DNA of 64,000 nucleotides. It comes from CAYRML01 sp050942825. Its GTDB lineage: Bacteria; Bacillota; Dehalobacteriia; UBA4068. Within the stretch, counting starts at the first letter, position 1. Each line of letters starts with the position of its first letter. Positions 43,257 through 52,817 of this stretch are shown here, in pieces. The notes under the pieces are model-generated. The model did not search any database and was not told where the DNA came from. It saw only the letters and a list, made by a program, of their open reading frames with translations. The position numbers and the translations under genes are program-made. The DNA lies in NCBI GenBank assembly GCA_050942825.1, contig JBMNOA010000003.1, positions 6,086 through 70,085 of the forward strand. The letters are read 5' to 3'.

Positions 43257-44255
43257 ATGAAAAAGATTTTTAGCATTATGCTAATAGTATTTCTGTGCTT
43301 GGGACTTTTAGCTGCTTGCGGAAATGAAGCAACAGAGAAAAACGACAATACGGCAGATAAAGCTACAATAAAAATAGCCTCCTTAAAAGGTCCTACCACC
43401 ATGGGCATGGTAAAATTAATGTCTGATAACGAAGCGGGACAAGCATTAAATAATTATGAATTCCAGATAATGGGTACAGCCGATGAAATTGTCACAAAGA
43501 TCGTCTCCGGAGAAATAGATGCTGCGGCAGTGCCTTGTAATTTAGCCTCTGTTTTATATAACAAAACTAATGGAGGTATAAAAATCTCCGCTATCAATAC
43601 CTTAGGCGTATTGTACATTGTAGAAAACAGTGATAAAATTAACTCTATAGAAGACCTGAAGGGCATGACTATCTATACAACAGGAAAGGGAACTACGCCT
43701 GAATATATACTTAATTATATATTAAGTGCAAACGGTATTGATCCTAAAAAAGATGTTACGATAGAATTTAAATCCGAATCCACAGAACTGGCCACTCTAT
43801 TGAGCCAGGACCAGGATATTGTGGCTATGCTTCCTGAACCTTATGTCACTACGGCTAAGTCTAAAAACGACAAATTACGTGTGGCTTTAAATATGACTGA
43901 GGAATGGGATAAAACGGTTGGCCAAGGCGGCAGCTCTATGGTGACCGGAGTGTTAATCGTAAGAAATGATTTCTTGCAAGAAAATGAAGAAGCCTGGAAA
44001 AACTTTTTGAGTGAATACAAGGCTTCTACTCAATATGTCAATAATAATGTGGCGGATGCTGCAGCTTTGGTTGGTAAGTATGAAATAGCTCCACAACCGG
44101 TGGCCGAAAAAGTAATACCTAATTGTAATATCACTTATATAGATGGAACGGATATGCAAACGAAAGTTTCAGGATATTTACAGGTTTTATTTGAACAAGA
44201 TCCGAAGTCCATAGGAGGAAAACTCCCAGATGCTCAATTCTACTACATCCAGTAA
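43257..44255 (+). CDS. ABC transporter substrate-binding lipoprotein, NitT/TauT (NMT1) type
   Basis: A 332-residue lipoprotein with signal peptide and lipobox LLAAC (Cys21), then a SsuA/NMT1-like binding domain: KIASLKGPTTMGMVKLM, EIDAAAVPCNLASVLYN, GMTIYTTGKGTTPEYIL and MLPEPYVTTA. It delivers a small substrate to the permease encoded next; this family includes nitrate, sulfonate, thiamine-precursor and other binders, so the substrate is unknown. The ATG at 43257 follows AGAGGG. It overlaps the permease gene by 26 bases. Confidence 0.85.
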   Translation: MKKIFSIMLIVFLCLGLLAACGNEATEKNDNTADKATIKIASLKGPTTMGMVKLMSDNEAGQALNNYEFQIMGTADEIVTKIVSGEIDAAAVPCNLASVLYNKTNGGIKISAINTLGVLYIVENSDKINSIEDLKGMTIYTTGKGTTPEYILNYILSANGIDPKKDVTIEFKSESTELATLLSQDQDIVAMLPEPYVTTAKSKNDKLRVALNMTEEWDKTVGQGGSSMVTGVLIVRNDFLQENEEAWKNFLSEYKASTQYVNNNVADAAALVGKYEIAPQPVAEKVIPNCNITYIDGTDMQTKVSGYLQVLFEQDPKSIGGKLPDAQFYYIQ

Positions 44256-45021
44256 TTCTGACAAAAAGAGACGATGGCAAATATTCTTTGCCATCGTTTT
44301 TTGGATTGCCTTGTGGCAATTTGCTAGTTCACAGATAGGTGAGGAGATCCTTTTAGTTTCTCCTTGGGTTGTGCTGAAAACGCTTGTTGAACTTGTTCGG
44401 CAAACAGATTTTTGGCAAGCCATATCATTTTCCTTTTTCCGGATTGTTTTAGGATTTATTATTGCTGTGGTATGCGGGGTAGGCCTGGCAATTTTATCAT
44501 CACAAATTTACTGGATTAAGGTATTGGTCAACCCTCTGGCCTCGGTAGTGAAATCTACTCCTGTGGCTTCTTTTATCATTTTGGCCCTCATCTGGATTAC
44601 TTCGAAAAACCTTTCTGTATTCATTTCTTTTCTGATGGTTTTTCCGATTATTTATACTAATACATTACATGGTATATTGAATACAGATAAAAAAATGTTG
44701 GAGATGGCACAAGTCTTTCATATCAGCGCGGGGAAAAAGTTCCTAAATATATATTTGCCTGAAGTAATGCCCTTTTTTGTTTCAGCTTGCTCTGTTTCTC
44801 TGGGTATCTGTTGGAAATCAGGTATTGCGGCCGAAGTTATTGGTTTGCCCAGCGGTTCTATCGGTGAGAAATTATATCACGCCAAAATTTATCTTAATAC
44901 TGGTGATCTTTTTGCCTGGACTGCTGTGATTATATTGATCAGTATCTTGTTTGAAAAAGTGTTCCTTTCCCTTTTACAAAGGCTGCAGGTTAGAATAGAG
45001 GGGACAGGTGAGAAAAATTGA
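44230..45021 (+). CDS. ABC transporter permease, SsuC/TauC type
   Basis: A 263-residue integral membrane protein with six predicted helices and the EAA-type loop MAQVFHISAGKKFLNIYLPE, followed by a GICWKSGIAAEVIGLPSGSI segment typical of the NitT/TauT permeases. It starts inside the preceding gene, with AGGAGG upstream, and its stop overlaps the ATPase start. Confidence 0.85.
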   Translation: MLNSTTSSNSDKKRRWQIFFAIVFWIALWQFASSQIGEEILLVSPWVVLKTLVELVRQTDFWQAISFSFFRIVLGFIIAVVCGVGLAILSSQIYWIKVLVNPLASVVKSTPVASFIILALIWITSKNLSVFISFLMVFPIIYTNTLHGILNTDKKMLEMAQVFHISAGKKFLNIYLPEVMPFFVSACSVSLGICWKSGIAAEVIGLPSGSIGEKLYHAKIYLNTGDLFAWTAVIILISILFEKVFLSLLQRLQVRIEGTGEKN

Positions 45022-45626
45022 CACCAAATGCTATTAAAGTGGAAAAACTAAACAAAGCTTTTGGAGAAAAAATAGTGCTCAAAGATTATAGCGCTGAATT
45101 TCCTGTTGGAGAAATCACCTGTATCATGGGCCCTTCAGGCTGCGGAAAAACCACACTAATGCATATTATGCTGGGTTTGATCAAAGCAGATAGCGGGAAA
45201 ATATCGGGCCTTGAAGGCAAAAAAATCACGGCCGTTTTTCAGGAAGACCGTCTCTGTAAAAATCTTAACGCAGTAGCCAATATTGCTATGGTCTGTCCCA
45301 AAAGTATTGGCAAAGAGCAAATAATAGAAAATCTTGCGCAAGTAGGTCTTAAAGGAGATAGTATTACCCGACCGGTAGTTAAGTTGAGCGGTGGTATGAA
45401 AAGGCGTGTAGCACTGGTAAGAGCTATAATGCCCGAATCAGATTGTATCTTCATGGATGAACCTTTTAAAGGTTTGGATGAAATAACACGTAAAATGATT
45501 ATTAATTACGTTAAACATCATACCCAGGGTAAAACATTGCTTATTATCACGCATGATCTCAATGATATCAGAGACTTGAAAGCTAATTTGATAAAGATGC
45601 CACTAGTTTCTGCGATGGATAAATAA
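45018..45626 (+). CDS. ABC transporter ATPase, NitT/TauT type
   Basis: A 202-residue ATPase, shorter than the 240-260 residues usual for SsuB/TauB. Walker A GPSGCGKTT, Q-loop FQEDRL, signature LSGGMKRRVAL, Walker B CIFMDEPFKG and the switch His in ITHD are all present; the C-terminal extension is lacking. The start is the TTG at 45018, overlapping the permease TGA by four bases, with AGGTGAG upstream. It is probably active. Confidence 0.87.
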   Translation: MTPNAIKVEKLNKAFGEKIVLKDYSAEFPVGEITCIMGPSGCGKTTLMHIMLGLIKADSGKISGLEGKKITAVFQEDRLCKNLNAVANIAMVCPKSIGKEQIIENLAQVGLKGDSITRPVVKLSGGMKRRVALVRAIMPESDCIFMDEPFKGLDEITRKMIINYVKHHTQGKTLLIITHDLNDIRDLKANLIKMPLVSAMDK

Positions 45627-45719
45627 TATTCAAATATTTCAGTCATATATTTTATATGGGTATTTAGTAAGATAAATAATATACAGAGGGTGTATATTTT
45701 ATTTTAAGTGAAAAATGTA

Positions 45720-45748
45720 TTGAAAAAAGAATATTATTGTCTTATAAT
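45720..45748 (+). promoter_or_regulatory. Sigma-A promoter of the tup-moeA operon
   Basis: TTGAAA (45720-45725), exactly 17 bases, then a perfect TATAAT (45743-45748). It is followed by ATGATTGTAAA (45754-45764) and gives a leader of about 50 bases, too short for a molybdenum or tungsten cofactor riboswitch. Confidence 0.75.
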
Positions 45749-45804
45749 AAAACATGATTGTAAAGAAACAAAAGATTATGCTGCAATTTGAAAGGAGATC
45801 AAAA

Positions 45805-46668
45805 ATGAAAAAGAAACTGTCTTTGTTACTCGTAGGCATCCTGCTTCTGGTAGCAGTATTTGCTCTCAGTGCTTGCGATAACAGCAATGTAACAGGCAAT
45901 CCTCCAGCAGTTGCCCCGGAAAATCAAGTCATTCGCGTTTCAACCACCACATCGGTAAATGATTCCGGACTTTTGCCTTATTTGCAACAGGATTTTGAAG
46001 CAGAAACAGAATATAAACTTGAAATCACCTCCAATGGTACAGGTGCCGCTATCAAATTAGGCGAAACAGGTGATGCAGATGTTTTGCTTGTGCATGCCAA
46101 AGCATCTGAGGAAGAATTTGTCGCTAATGGTTATGGCATAGAACGTATTCCCTTTATGTATAACTACTTTGTCATTGTTGGCCCGGCTGAAGATGCAGCT
46201 GCTGTTAAAGAAACCGCAAATGCTGCGGACGCTTTTAAAGCTATTGCAACATACGGTAAAACTGATTTTGTTTCTCGTGGCGATGATTCCGGTACCAATA
46301 AAGCAGAACTTAAAATCTGGGATGCTGCCGGTATAGATCCAACCAGCAATGCTTGGTACGTTTCTGCTGGGGCCGGCATGGGTGCTGTTCTCAATCAAGC
46401 TAATGAGCGTCAAGCATATACTTTTACTGATAAAGGAACCTACCTTTCCATGAAAAATAATCTCAAATTAGATTTATTGCTTGAAGAATCCGAAGACCTG
46501 AAAAATACTTATTCATTAATTGCCGTCAACCCAGAAAAGAACCAAGGTATTAATGCAGAAGGCGCACAAGCCTTTATTGAATGGATGACATCCGATAAAA
46601 CTTTAGAAAAAATATCCACTTACGGAGTAGAGGAATATGGCGCTCCTCTGTTTTATCCTCTTGACTAA
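45805..46668 (+). CDS. tupA: Tungstate ABC transporter, substrate-binding lipoprotein
   Basis: A 287-residue lipoprotein with lipobox ALSAC. The TupA pattern is clear: VSTTTSVNDSGLLPYL near the N-terminus for oxyanion contact and FVSRGDDSGTNKAELKIW in the second lobe. TupA binds tungstate with very high affinity for W-pterin enzymes. The ATG at 45805 has AAAGGAG upstream. A terminator follows, so tupA can be made in excess over tupBC. Confidence 0.92.
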   Translation: MKKKLSLLLVGILLLVAVFALSACDNSNVTGNPPAVAPENQVIRVSTTTSVNDSGLLPYLQQDFEAETEYKLEITSNGTGAAIKLGETGDADVLLVHAKASEEEFVANGYGIERIPFMYNYFVIVGPAEDAAAVKETANAADAFKAIATYGKTDFVSRGDDSGTNKAELKIWDAAGIDPTSNAWYVSAGAGMGAVLNQANERQAYTFTDKGTYLSMKNNLKLDLLLEESEDLKNTYSLIAVNPEKNQGINAEGAQAFIEWMTSDKTLEKISTYGVEEYGAPLFYPLD

Positions 46669-46696
46669 CAAAATATATAAAACCTCATAAATGCAT

Positions 46697-46728
46697 AAGG
46701 GGCATGCAAAAGCATGCCCCTTTGTTTG
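46697..46728 (+). terminator. Terminator between tupA and tupB
   Basis: A perfect 11-bp stem AAGGGGCATGC/GCATGCCCCTT (46697-46722) with an AAAA loop is followed by TTGTTT. The short U-run suggests partial read-through to tupBC. Confidence 0.75.
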
Positions 46729-46791
46729 GTATAACAGAATAAACATATTTCTATGCAGTATCTAATATAAATCAACAGGTTGGGGAAAAAT

Positions 46792-47472
46792 ATGGAAACT
46801 TTTATTAACGCATTACAATTAATTTTTGGCGCTGACAATGAATTGCGTCAAATTATTGGCGTTACATTGCAAATGTCATTAACAAGTACAACTATTTCTT
46901 CCCTTATCGGTATACCTATAGGAATTTTTCTTGGTTTGTATAAATTTACAGGAAAAAGCTTTGTAATGCGTATTATTAATACGCTGATGGCAATGCCCCC
47001 TGTGGTAGCGGGTCTGATAGTTTTTATGATTTTATCACGTCAAGGACCATTGGGTAGTTTTGGTCTCTTATTTTCGGTAACGGCTATGGTTATTGCGCAA
47101 GTGCTTTTAATTACGCCTATTATTGCCGGTCTTACCGCTTCCCTGGTGGGAACAAAAGCACCACAAATGTTGGAAACTACTGCTGGTATTGCCTTGAGCC
47201 GTCGTCAAGAGTTGCTTTTGATGATCAATGAATGCAAAAGTCAGTTAGTTTTTTTCTTTTTGACTGGCTTCGGACGAGCTATAGCAGAGGTAGGAGCAGT
47301 ACATTTGGTAGGGGGCAATGTCCAGTTTAAAACCAGAGTAATGACTACCGCCATTATGTTGGAAACTAATAAGGGTAATTTTGAGTTTGCTATCGCACTG
47401 GGGGTTGTGCTTTTGATCATTGCTTTTGTCGTCAATTCAATAGGTTATAGATTTCAGGGTGAAAAAAAATGA
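46792..47472 (+). CDS. tupB: Tungstate ABC transporter permease
   Basis: A 226-residue permease with five or six membrane helices and the conserved loop GFGRAIAEVGAVHLVGGN of the tungstate/molybdate family. The ATG at 46792 is preceded by GGGG; a TTG four codons earlier is less likely. It overlaps tupC by four bases. Confidence 0.92.
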   Translation: METFINALQLIFGADNELRQIIGVTLQMSLTSTTISSLIGIPIGIFLGLYKFTGKSFVMRIINTLMAMPPVVAGLIVFMILSRQGPLGSFGLLFSVTAMVIAQVLLITPIIAGLTASLVGTKAPQMLETTAGIALSRRQELLLMINECKSQLVFFFLTGFGRAIAEVGAVHLVGGNVQFKTRVMTTAIMLETNKGNFEFAIALGVVLLIIAFVVNSIGYRFQGEKK

Positions 47473-48149
47473 TTAAACTAACCGGTCTTAAAAAAATATA
47501 TGCCCCAAGAACTGTACTTGATATTAAGGAGTTTTCTTTTGAGCAGGGTAAAAAATATGCCCTTATCGGCCCGAACGGTTGTGGAAAATCTACTTTTTTA
47601 CGTATTTTAGCTGGTATAATTAAGCCTGATCTGGGTAAAATTGAGATTGATATCGATAAAGAAGAAATTGGTTATATGCCACAAAAACCGTATATTTTTT
47701 CCTTTAGTGCTTATAAAAATGTTATGATTTCTATTAAAAGCGGCAGTCAGGAAGAAAAAGATAAACTGGTTAAATGGGCCCTAGAGGCCGTTAATATGCA
47801 GGATTTTGCTCAGAGTAAGGGTGTCGGCCTTTCCGGAGGAGAGGCGCAGCGATTAGCTTTTGCACGGATGATCGTTTGCCGCCGTAAATTGCTTTTATTG
47901 GATGAACCGACATCGGCAACTGATATAGCTGGTCATGAATTATTGGAAAAATTATTAAAACAATATGCCGAGGATACGGGATGTACGGTTATCTTTGCTA
48001 CGCATTCTTTAGTTCAGGCCAAATTACTTGCCGATTATATAATCATGATGAATGAGGGCACTATAGCCGAAATAGGTCCGCCGGCGCAATTACTGGAAAA
48101 CCCTGTTCATAAAGCTACAAAAGCCTTTTTAAAACATTGGAGGTTATAA
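47469..48149 (+). CDS. tupC: Tungstate ABC transporter ATPase
   Basis: A 226-residue ATPase: Walker A GPNGCGKST, Q-loop MPQKPYIF, signature LSGGEAQRLAF, Walker B LLLLDEPTSATD, switch His in THSL. It drives tungstate uptake by TupB. It overlaps tupB and ends one base before moeA, linking metal uptake with cofactor insertion. Confidence 0.92.
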   Translation: MIKLTGLKKIYAPRTVLDIKEFSFEQGKKYALIGPNGCGKSTFLRILAGIIKPDLGKIEIDIDKEEIGYMPQKPYIFSFSAYKNVMISIKSGSQEEKDKLVKWALEAVNMQDFAQSKGVGLSGGEAQRLAFARMIVCRRKLLLLDEPTSATDIAGHELLEKLLKQYAEDTGCTVIFATHSLVQAKLLADYIIMMNEGTIAEIGPPAQLLENPVHKATKAFLKHWRL

Positions 48150-48150
48150 A

Positions 48151-49374
48151 ATGCTTAATGTTAAAACCCCGCCGCAAGCCATGCAGATAATTAAAGATAA
48201 TTTTGGCCGGCTGAATTTGCCTGTAGAAAGTGTTAGTCTTAATCAAGCTTTAGGCAGAACGCTGGCCCAAGATATTATATCTCAAGAATTTGTGCCGGCC
48301 TTTGACCGTTCTATGGTAGATGGGTTTGCCGTTATGGCCGCAGATACTTTTGGCTGTTCAGAAACCATTCCGGCTATGCTGGACAATAAAGGCGAAGTTT
48401 TGATGGGACAAGGAGCTTCTATTACTATTACTAAAGGTCAAGCTGTTTATGTGCCTACCGGGGGACAAATCCCCCGCGGGGCTGATGCCATGGTTATGAT
48501 AGAGTATACGGAAGATTATGATGATGGTTTGATCTATATACAAAAACCTTCGGCGCCCGGGCAGCATATATCTTTTAAAGGTGATGATATAAAACCGGGT
48601 GAGCTTATCCTAAAGGCCGGTAAGGTTATTAAAGCCAAGGATATCGGAGCCTTGGCTGCTTTGGGATATCAAGAGATCAATGTCAGGCAAAGACCCAAAA
48701 TCGGCATTATATCCACGGGTGATGAATTGATAGATATAACGGAAACGCCCAAAAACAGTCAGATCAGGGATATCAATAGCTCAATGTTGGCAGCAGCCAT
48801 AGCCGCTCTAGCGGGGGAGCCGCTTCTTTTAGGCATTATCCGTGATAAATATGACTTGCTTAAATCGGCTATTACCGCCAATATTGATGATTGTGATATG
48901 CTTTTAATCTCCGGCGGCAGCTCTGTAGGCAGCAGAGATGTTACTTATAAAGTTCTTGATGATCTAGGAGATAAAGGCGTCTTATTGCATGGCATAGCCA
49001 TCAAACCCGGTAAACCCACTATTGTGGGCTCCGTAAAAGGCAAACCTGTATTTGGACTGCCGGGACACCCGGTTTCCGCGTATTTTATTTTTCATCTCTT
49101 TGTCCGACCGCTTATTTACGCTCTATTGGGTAACTCTTATCAAGACCACAGTATCTATGCTAAAATGATTACTAATCTACCCTCTAATCACGGACGGGAA
49201 GAGTATGTTGCCGTAGCGCTGGAAAATAGCTCTCAGGGCTTGATTGTACGTCCCATCATCAGTAAATCAGGCATGATTTCCGTGCTTTCACAAGCGGACG
49301 GATATATCAAAATAGACAGAGACTGTGAGGGCATAGACAAGGATTCGCGAGTAGAGGTCTTTTTGTTCAGCTAA
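48151..49374 (+). CDS. moeA: Molybdopterin molybdenumtransferase MoeA
   Basis: A 407-residue MoeA with domains in normal order: RSMVDGFAVMA, GGQIPRGADAMVMIEYTE, the MPT-binding domain with ISTGDELI and LISGGSSVGSRD, and HGIAIKPGKPTIVG with GLPGHPVSAYF. It inserts molybdate or tungstate into adenylated molybdopterin. The ATG at 48151 follows GGAGG. Having two moeA copies with TupABC suggests metal-specific insertion, but sequence cannot say which copy handles tungsten. Confidence 0.95.
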   Translation: MLNVKTPPQAMQIIKDNFGRLNLPVESVSLNQALGRTLAQDIISQEFVPAFDRSMVDGFAVMAADTFGCSETIPAMLDNKGEVLMGQGASITITKGQAVYVPTGGQIPRGADAMVMIEYTEDYDDGLIYIQKPSAPGQHISFKGDDIKPGELILKAGKVIKAKDIGALAALGYQEINVRQRPKIGIISTGDELIDITETPKNSQIRDINSSMLAAAIAALAGEPLLLGIIRDKYDLLKSAITANIDDCDMLLISGGSSVGSRDVTYKVLDDLGDKGVLLHGIAIKPGKPTIVGSVKGKPVFGLPGHPVSAYFIFHLFVRPLIYALLGNSYQDHSIYAKMITNLPSNHGREEYVAVALENSSQGLIVRPIISKSGMISVLSQADGYIKIDRDCEGIDKDSRVEVFLFS

Positions 49375-49397
49375 AAATGTGTCTGGAGGTATAAAAA

Positions 49398-51308
49398 ATG
49401 CATTATCAGTATTTGACTAATAAACCGCTGGATGCGGCTATCAATGATTATTTGGAGTGCTTGATGGCGGGCGGTATGAGTTATAAAAAAGAATATATTA
49501 CCGTTGGTGCTTCTTTAGGCAGAATAACTGCTACGGCGATTTATGCTAAGATTTGTTCACCCCATTATAATGCTGCCGCCATGGATGGTATTGCCCTCAA
49601 AGCACAGATTACTTTCGGCGCTACCGAAACGACACCTGTAATACTGACAACAGATGATTTTATAGTGGTTGATACGGGTGATCCCATTCCTCATGATTGT
49701 GATGCCGTAATTATGATCGAGGATGTGGTATATGATGATAACGGTCAGATAAAAATTTATAAGGCTGCTTCTCCCTGGCAACACATGCGCCAAATAGGAG
49801 AAGATATTTCCGCCGGGGATATGATACTTCCCTCCCTTACCCCTATCACACCCGCTGCTATGGGCGCAATGTTGGCAGCTGGGATTTCCGGGATCGAAGT
49901 AGTCAAAAAGCCCTTGGTGGGCATTATACCTACAGGGGATGAAATTATAGCGCCTTGCGCTAATCCCGCTCCTGGAGACATTATGGAATTTAATTCCACT
50001 ATTTTTGGCGCTATGCTTCAGGAATGGGGAGCAGAAAGTAAGACCTACCCCATTATTAAAGACCGGCTAGACCTTATAAAAGAAGCTCTACAAAAAGCGT
50101 CTGACGAATGTGATCTGGTTATCATTAATGCCGGCTCATCGGCCGGTCGTGAGGATTTTACTGCGCAAGCCATCAGCGAAATAGGAGAAGTATGTTTACA
50201 TGGAATTGCTATCAAACCTGGTAAACCAGCTATTTTGGGCAGAATCAGGTTCAAACCGGTTATAGGAGTTCCCGGCTATCCCGTATCGGGAATTATTGTA
50301 TTACAGCAAATATTAAAACCTGTACTAGATAGGTTATGTGGTTATATACCTTCACATAACAGCCAATTGAAAGCTGTGACAGGCAAAAAGATCAATTCCT
50401 CTTTAAAGTACCGTGAATTTGTCCGTACGCTGGTTGGTTATGTGGATAATAATTTTATTGCCGTACCTCTCAATCGGGGGGCAGGTGTGGTTACCTCTTT
50501 TATCAAAGCAGATGGCATCATAGATATTCCGCAGGATTGTGAAGGATATGAGATAGGAGATACGGTACAAGTGCAGCTTTTGCGCCCTTTAGAGGATATC
50601 AAAAAAACTCTCTGTGTTATAGGCAGCCATGATCCTTTAATCGATGAAATTGCTGACATCATGAGGCAAAAATCGCCGCTCAATATGGTAAATTCCTCAC
50701 ATGTGGGCAGCATGGGTGCTATTATGTCCATAAAAAGAGGGCAAGCACATTTGGGCGGTATACATCTTTTGGATGAGGAAAGCGGACAATACAATATACC
50801 TTATATCAAGCGATATTTTCCTCAGGGCGGTGTGATTGTTATAGAAGGCGTACAGAGGCAACAAGGCTTTATGGTGGCTGCGGGTAATCCTAAAGGCATC
50901 GAGAACTGGTCCGACATTGTCGAGAAAAACCTTTCTTATGTTAATCGACAAAAAGGTTCCGGCACACGTATTTTAGCTGACTATTTGACTAAAAAAGCGG
51001 GTATAGACAACTCACAAATATACGGTTATGAACGTGAGGAATTCACTCATACAGGCGTGGCTGCTGTGATCGCCGCCGGCGCTGCCGATGTGGGGCTGGG
51101 TATATATTCTGCAGCCCGGATCTATGGCTTGGATTTTATCCCCTTATATGATGAACAATATGATCTGCTCATCAATAAGGCGGCATGGGATTTACCCTCT
51201 GTGCAACTGTTTTGCGAGGTGCTTCAAGGGGCAGATCTTGCCAGACGCTTAGAAAAGATGGGTGGATATACTTTTAGCAAACCCGGACAAATAAGAATAG
51301 AACTGTAA
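49398..51308 (+). CDS. MoeA-periplasmic-binding-domain fusion protein
   Basis: A 636-residue protein. Residues 1-400 are a MoeA (AAMDGIALKAQ, DTGDPIPHDCDAVIMIEDV, IPTGDEII, NAGSSAGREDFT, HGIAIKPGKPAILG). Residues about 405-630 are a PBP-like/LysR-substrate domain (KTLCVIGSHDPLIDEIADIM, GAIMSIKRGQAHLGGIHLLD, GSGTRILADYLTKKAGID, GVAAVIAAGAADVGLGIYSA) without signal peptide, so it senses a ligand in the cytoplasm. This fusion is known in anaerobes and archaea. It may sense an oxyanion, which is inference. The ATG at 49398 follows GGAGG. Confidence 0.92.
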   Translation: MHYQYLTNKPLDAAINDYLECLMAGGMSYKKEYITVGASLGRITATAIYAKICSPHYNAAAMDGIALKAQITFGATETTPVILTTDDFIVVDTGDPIPHDCDAVIMIEDVVYDDNGQIKIYKAASPWQHMRQIGEDISAGDMILPSLTPITPAAMGAMLAAGISGIEVVKKPLVGIIPTGDEIIAPCANPAPGDIMEFNSTIFGAMLQEWGAESKTYPIIKDRLDLIKEALQKASDECDLVIINAGSSAGREDFTAQAISEIGEVCLHGIAIKPGKPAILGRIRFKPVIGVPGYPVSGIIVLQQILKPVLDRLCGYIPSHNSQLKAVTGKKINSSLKYREFVRTLVGYVDNNFIAVPLNRGAGVVTSFIKADGIIDIPQDCEGYEIGDTVQVQLLRPLEDIKKTLCVIGSHDPLIDEIADIMRQKSPLNMVNSSHVGSMGAIMSIKRGQAHLGGIHLLDEESGQYNIPYIKRYFPQGGVIVIEGVQRQQGFMVAAGNPKGIENWSDIVEKNLSYVNRQKGSGTRILADYLTKKAGIDNSQIYGYEREEFTHTGVAAVIAAGAADVGLGIYSAARIYGLDFIPLYDEQYDLLINKAAWDLPSVQLFCEVLQGADLARRLEKMGGYTFSKPGQIRIEL

Positions 51309-51313
51309 ATAAC

Positions 51314-51352
51314 AAAAAACTCTAAGTAAATATTTACTTAGAGTTTTTTTTT
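51314..51352 (+). terminator. Terminator of the tup-moeA operon
   Basis: An A/T-rich perfect palindrome (AAAAAACTCTAAGTAAA and its complement, 51314-51350) ends in nine T. It is just after the moeA-PBP stop. Confidence 0.85.
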
Positions 51353-51731
51353 GTAGAAAAACCTTTCACTGTCAGTTGAGCAATAAACCAGTTTTAAGCC
51401 TCAATTAATACCTAGAGAAGGGTTTGCCCACCAATCAAAAAAAGTGTTAGAAAATCTCGGTAGACGATAAACAAAACTTCGCAGGCGTAACTTCATTTAA
51501 AGATATTTTTCAGACAGTTTGCATTGCTTATAATAGGCAAAAGGGTATAATATCTACATTAAAACAAATTTTAATAATATTAATATTTCCTCATAATAAT
51601 ATAAACATATAATAATTAATGCCAAATTTTTCAGTAGACATATTTATTGGTATAAGATTACTTATAGCAGGAAACACCAGTAAAAAGTCGAATTATATTT
51701 ATAATAATTGTTATTAGCGGGAGAATTAATT
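51353..51731. other. Intergenic region before mtnA
   Basis: About 380 AT-rich bases. The minus strand from about 51480 to 51360 gives protein-like pieces such as DWWANPSLGIN and GLKLVYCSTDSERFF separated by a stop, perhaps a transposase remnant, but too short to name. No riboswitch (for example SAM type) is recognised before mtnA. Confidence 0.35.
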
Positions 51732-52805
51732 ATGAAGAGATTTCGCTTGGCTCCACAAATAATCCCAGCAGTAGACTATGATAAAGATACAGGGGCTTTA
51801 TTGATTTTGGATCAAACTCTTTTGCCTAATGAAGAGAAGGTTTTGCGCCTGACTAAAAAAGAAGAGATCTGGCATGCCATAAACATCCTGCAAGTGAGAG
51901 GCGCTCCAGCTATTGGAATTGCCGCTGCTTTAGGATTGGCAATTATAGCCAAACAGATAAAAACTACTTACTATCATGAATTTATTGAAAAATTGCAAGA
52001 GGCCAAGGCTTATCTGGCATCATCCCGGCCTACGGCTGTTAATCTTTTTTGGGCTTTAAACAGATTAGAAGCCCTGGCCTTGAATAAATCTCATTTATCT
52101 GTTGAAGAAGTGAAGGAAGCTTTATTATCGGAAGCACTTGCTATGTTGGAAGAGGATGTTGAGGTTTGTCGCAAAATCGGTGAATACGGACTAACCCTTT
52201 TGCAACCTAATATGGGGATTCTGACACATTGTAATGCCGGCCAACTGGCGACTATACTTTATGGCACAGCCTTGGCACCTGTGTATTTAGGTCAGGAAAA
52301 GGGTTATAATTTCCGTCTTTTTGCTGATGAGACCAGACCGCTACTGCAAGGCGCACGTTTAACCGCATATGAACTGACCAAAGCCGGTGTCGATACTACG
52401 TTGATCTGCGATAATATGGCTGCCACGGTCATGAAAAACGGTTGGATACAGGCAATACTAGTAGGTTGTGACAGAGTAGCGGCCAATGGTGACGCAGCTA
52501 ATAAAATAGGCACTTTGGGCGTAGCAATTTTAGCCAAATATTATAATATCCCTTTTTATGTATGCGCACCTACTTCCACTATAGATATGGCTACCTCAAC
52601 AGGTTCAGCTATTCATATTGAAGAACGTGATGCCGAGGAAGTCAGCCAAATGTGGTATAAAAAACCTATGGCACCGCCAGCAGCAAAGATATTTAACCCC
52701 GCCTTTGATGTAACGGACAGCAGTCTCATTTCAGCAATTATTACGGAAAAGGGCATTGTCAGAGCGCCTTATCATGTCAATCTTAAGGATATATTAAAAG
52801 CATAA
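51732..52805 (+). CDS. mtnA: S-methyl-5-thioribose-1-phosphate isomerase (or 5-deoxyribose-1-P isomerase)
   Basis: A 357-residue isomerase of the eIF2B-like family. The active-site parts are intact: RGAPAIGIAAALG, THCNAGQLATILYG with the catalytic cysteine, FADETRPLLQGARL, and VGCDRVAANGDAANKIGT with the catalytic aspartate. It converts methylthioribose-1-phosphate to the ribulose form. The ATG at 51732 has GGGAG eight bases upstream. The next gene is a class II aldolase, which suggests the DHAP shunt rather than the full methionine salvage pathway; the same enzymes can also handle 5-deoxyribose phosphate from radical SAM by-products. Confidence 0.92.
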   Translation: MKRFRLAPQIIPAVDYDKDTGALLILDQTLLPNEEKVLRLTKKEEIWHAINILQVRGAPAIGIAAALGLAIIAKQIKTTYYHEFIEKLQEAKAYLASSRPTAVNLFWALNRLEALALNKSHLSVEEVKEALLSEALAMLEEDVEVCRKIGEYGLTLLQPNMGILTHCNAGQLATILYGTALAPVYLGQEKGYNFRLFADETRPLLQGARLTAYELTKAGVDTTLICDNMAATVMKNGWIQAILVGCDRVAANGDAANKIGTLGVAILAKYYNIPFYVCAPTSTIDMATSTGSAIHIEERDAEEVSQMWYKKPMAPPAAKIFNPAFDVTDSSLISAIITEKGIVRAPYHVNLKDILKA

Positions 52806-52817
52806 AAGGAGTATATT

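Noticed and set aside
45749..45804. Molybdenum/tungsten cofactor riboswitch before tupA
   Set aside because: The leader is about 50 bases and has no matching structure.
51353..51490. Possible transposase remnant on the minus strand
   Set aside because: The readable pieces are too short, have stops, and show no inverted repeats.
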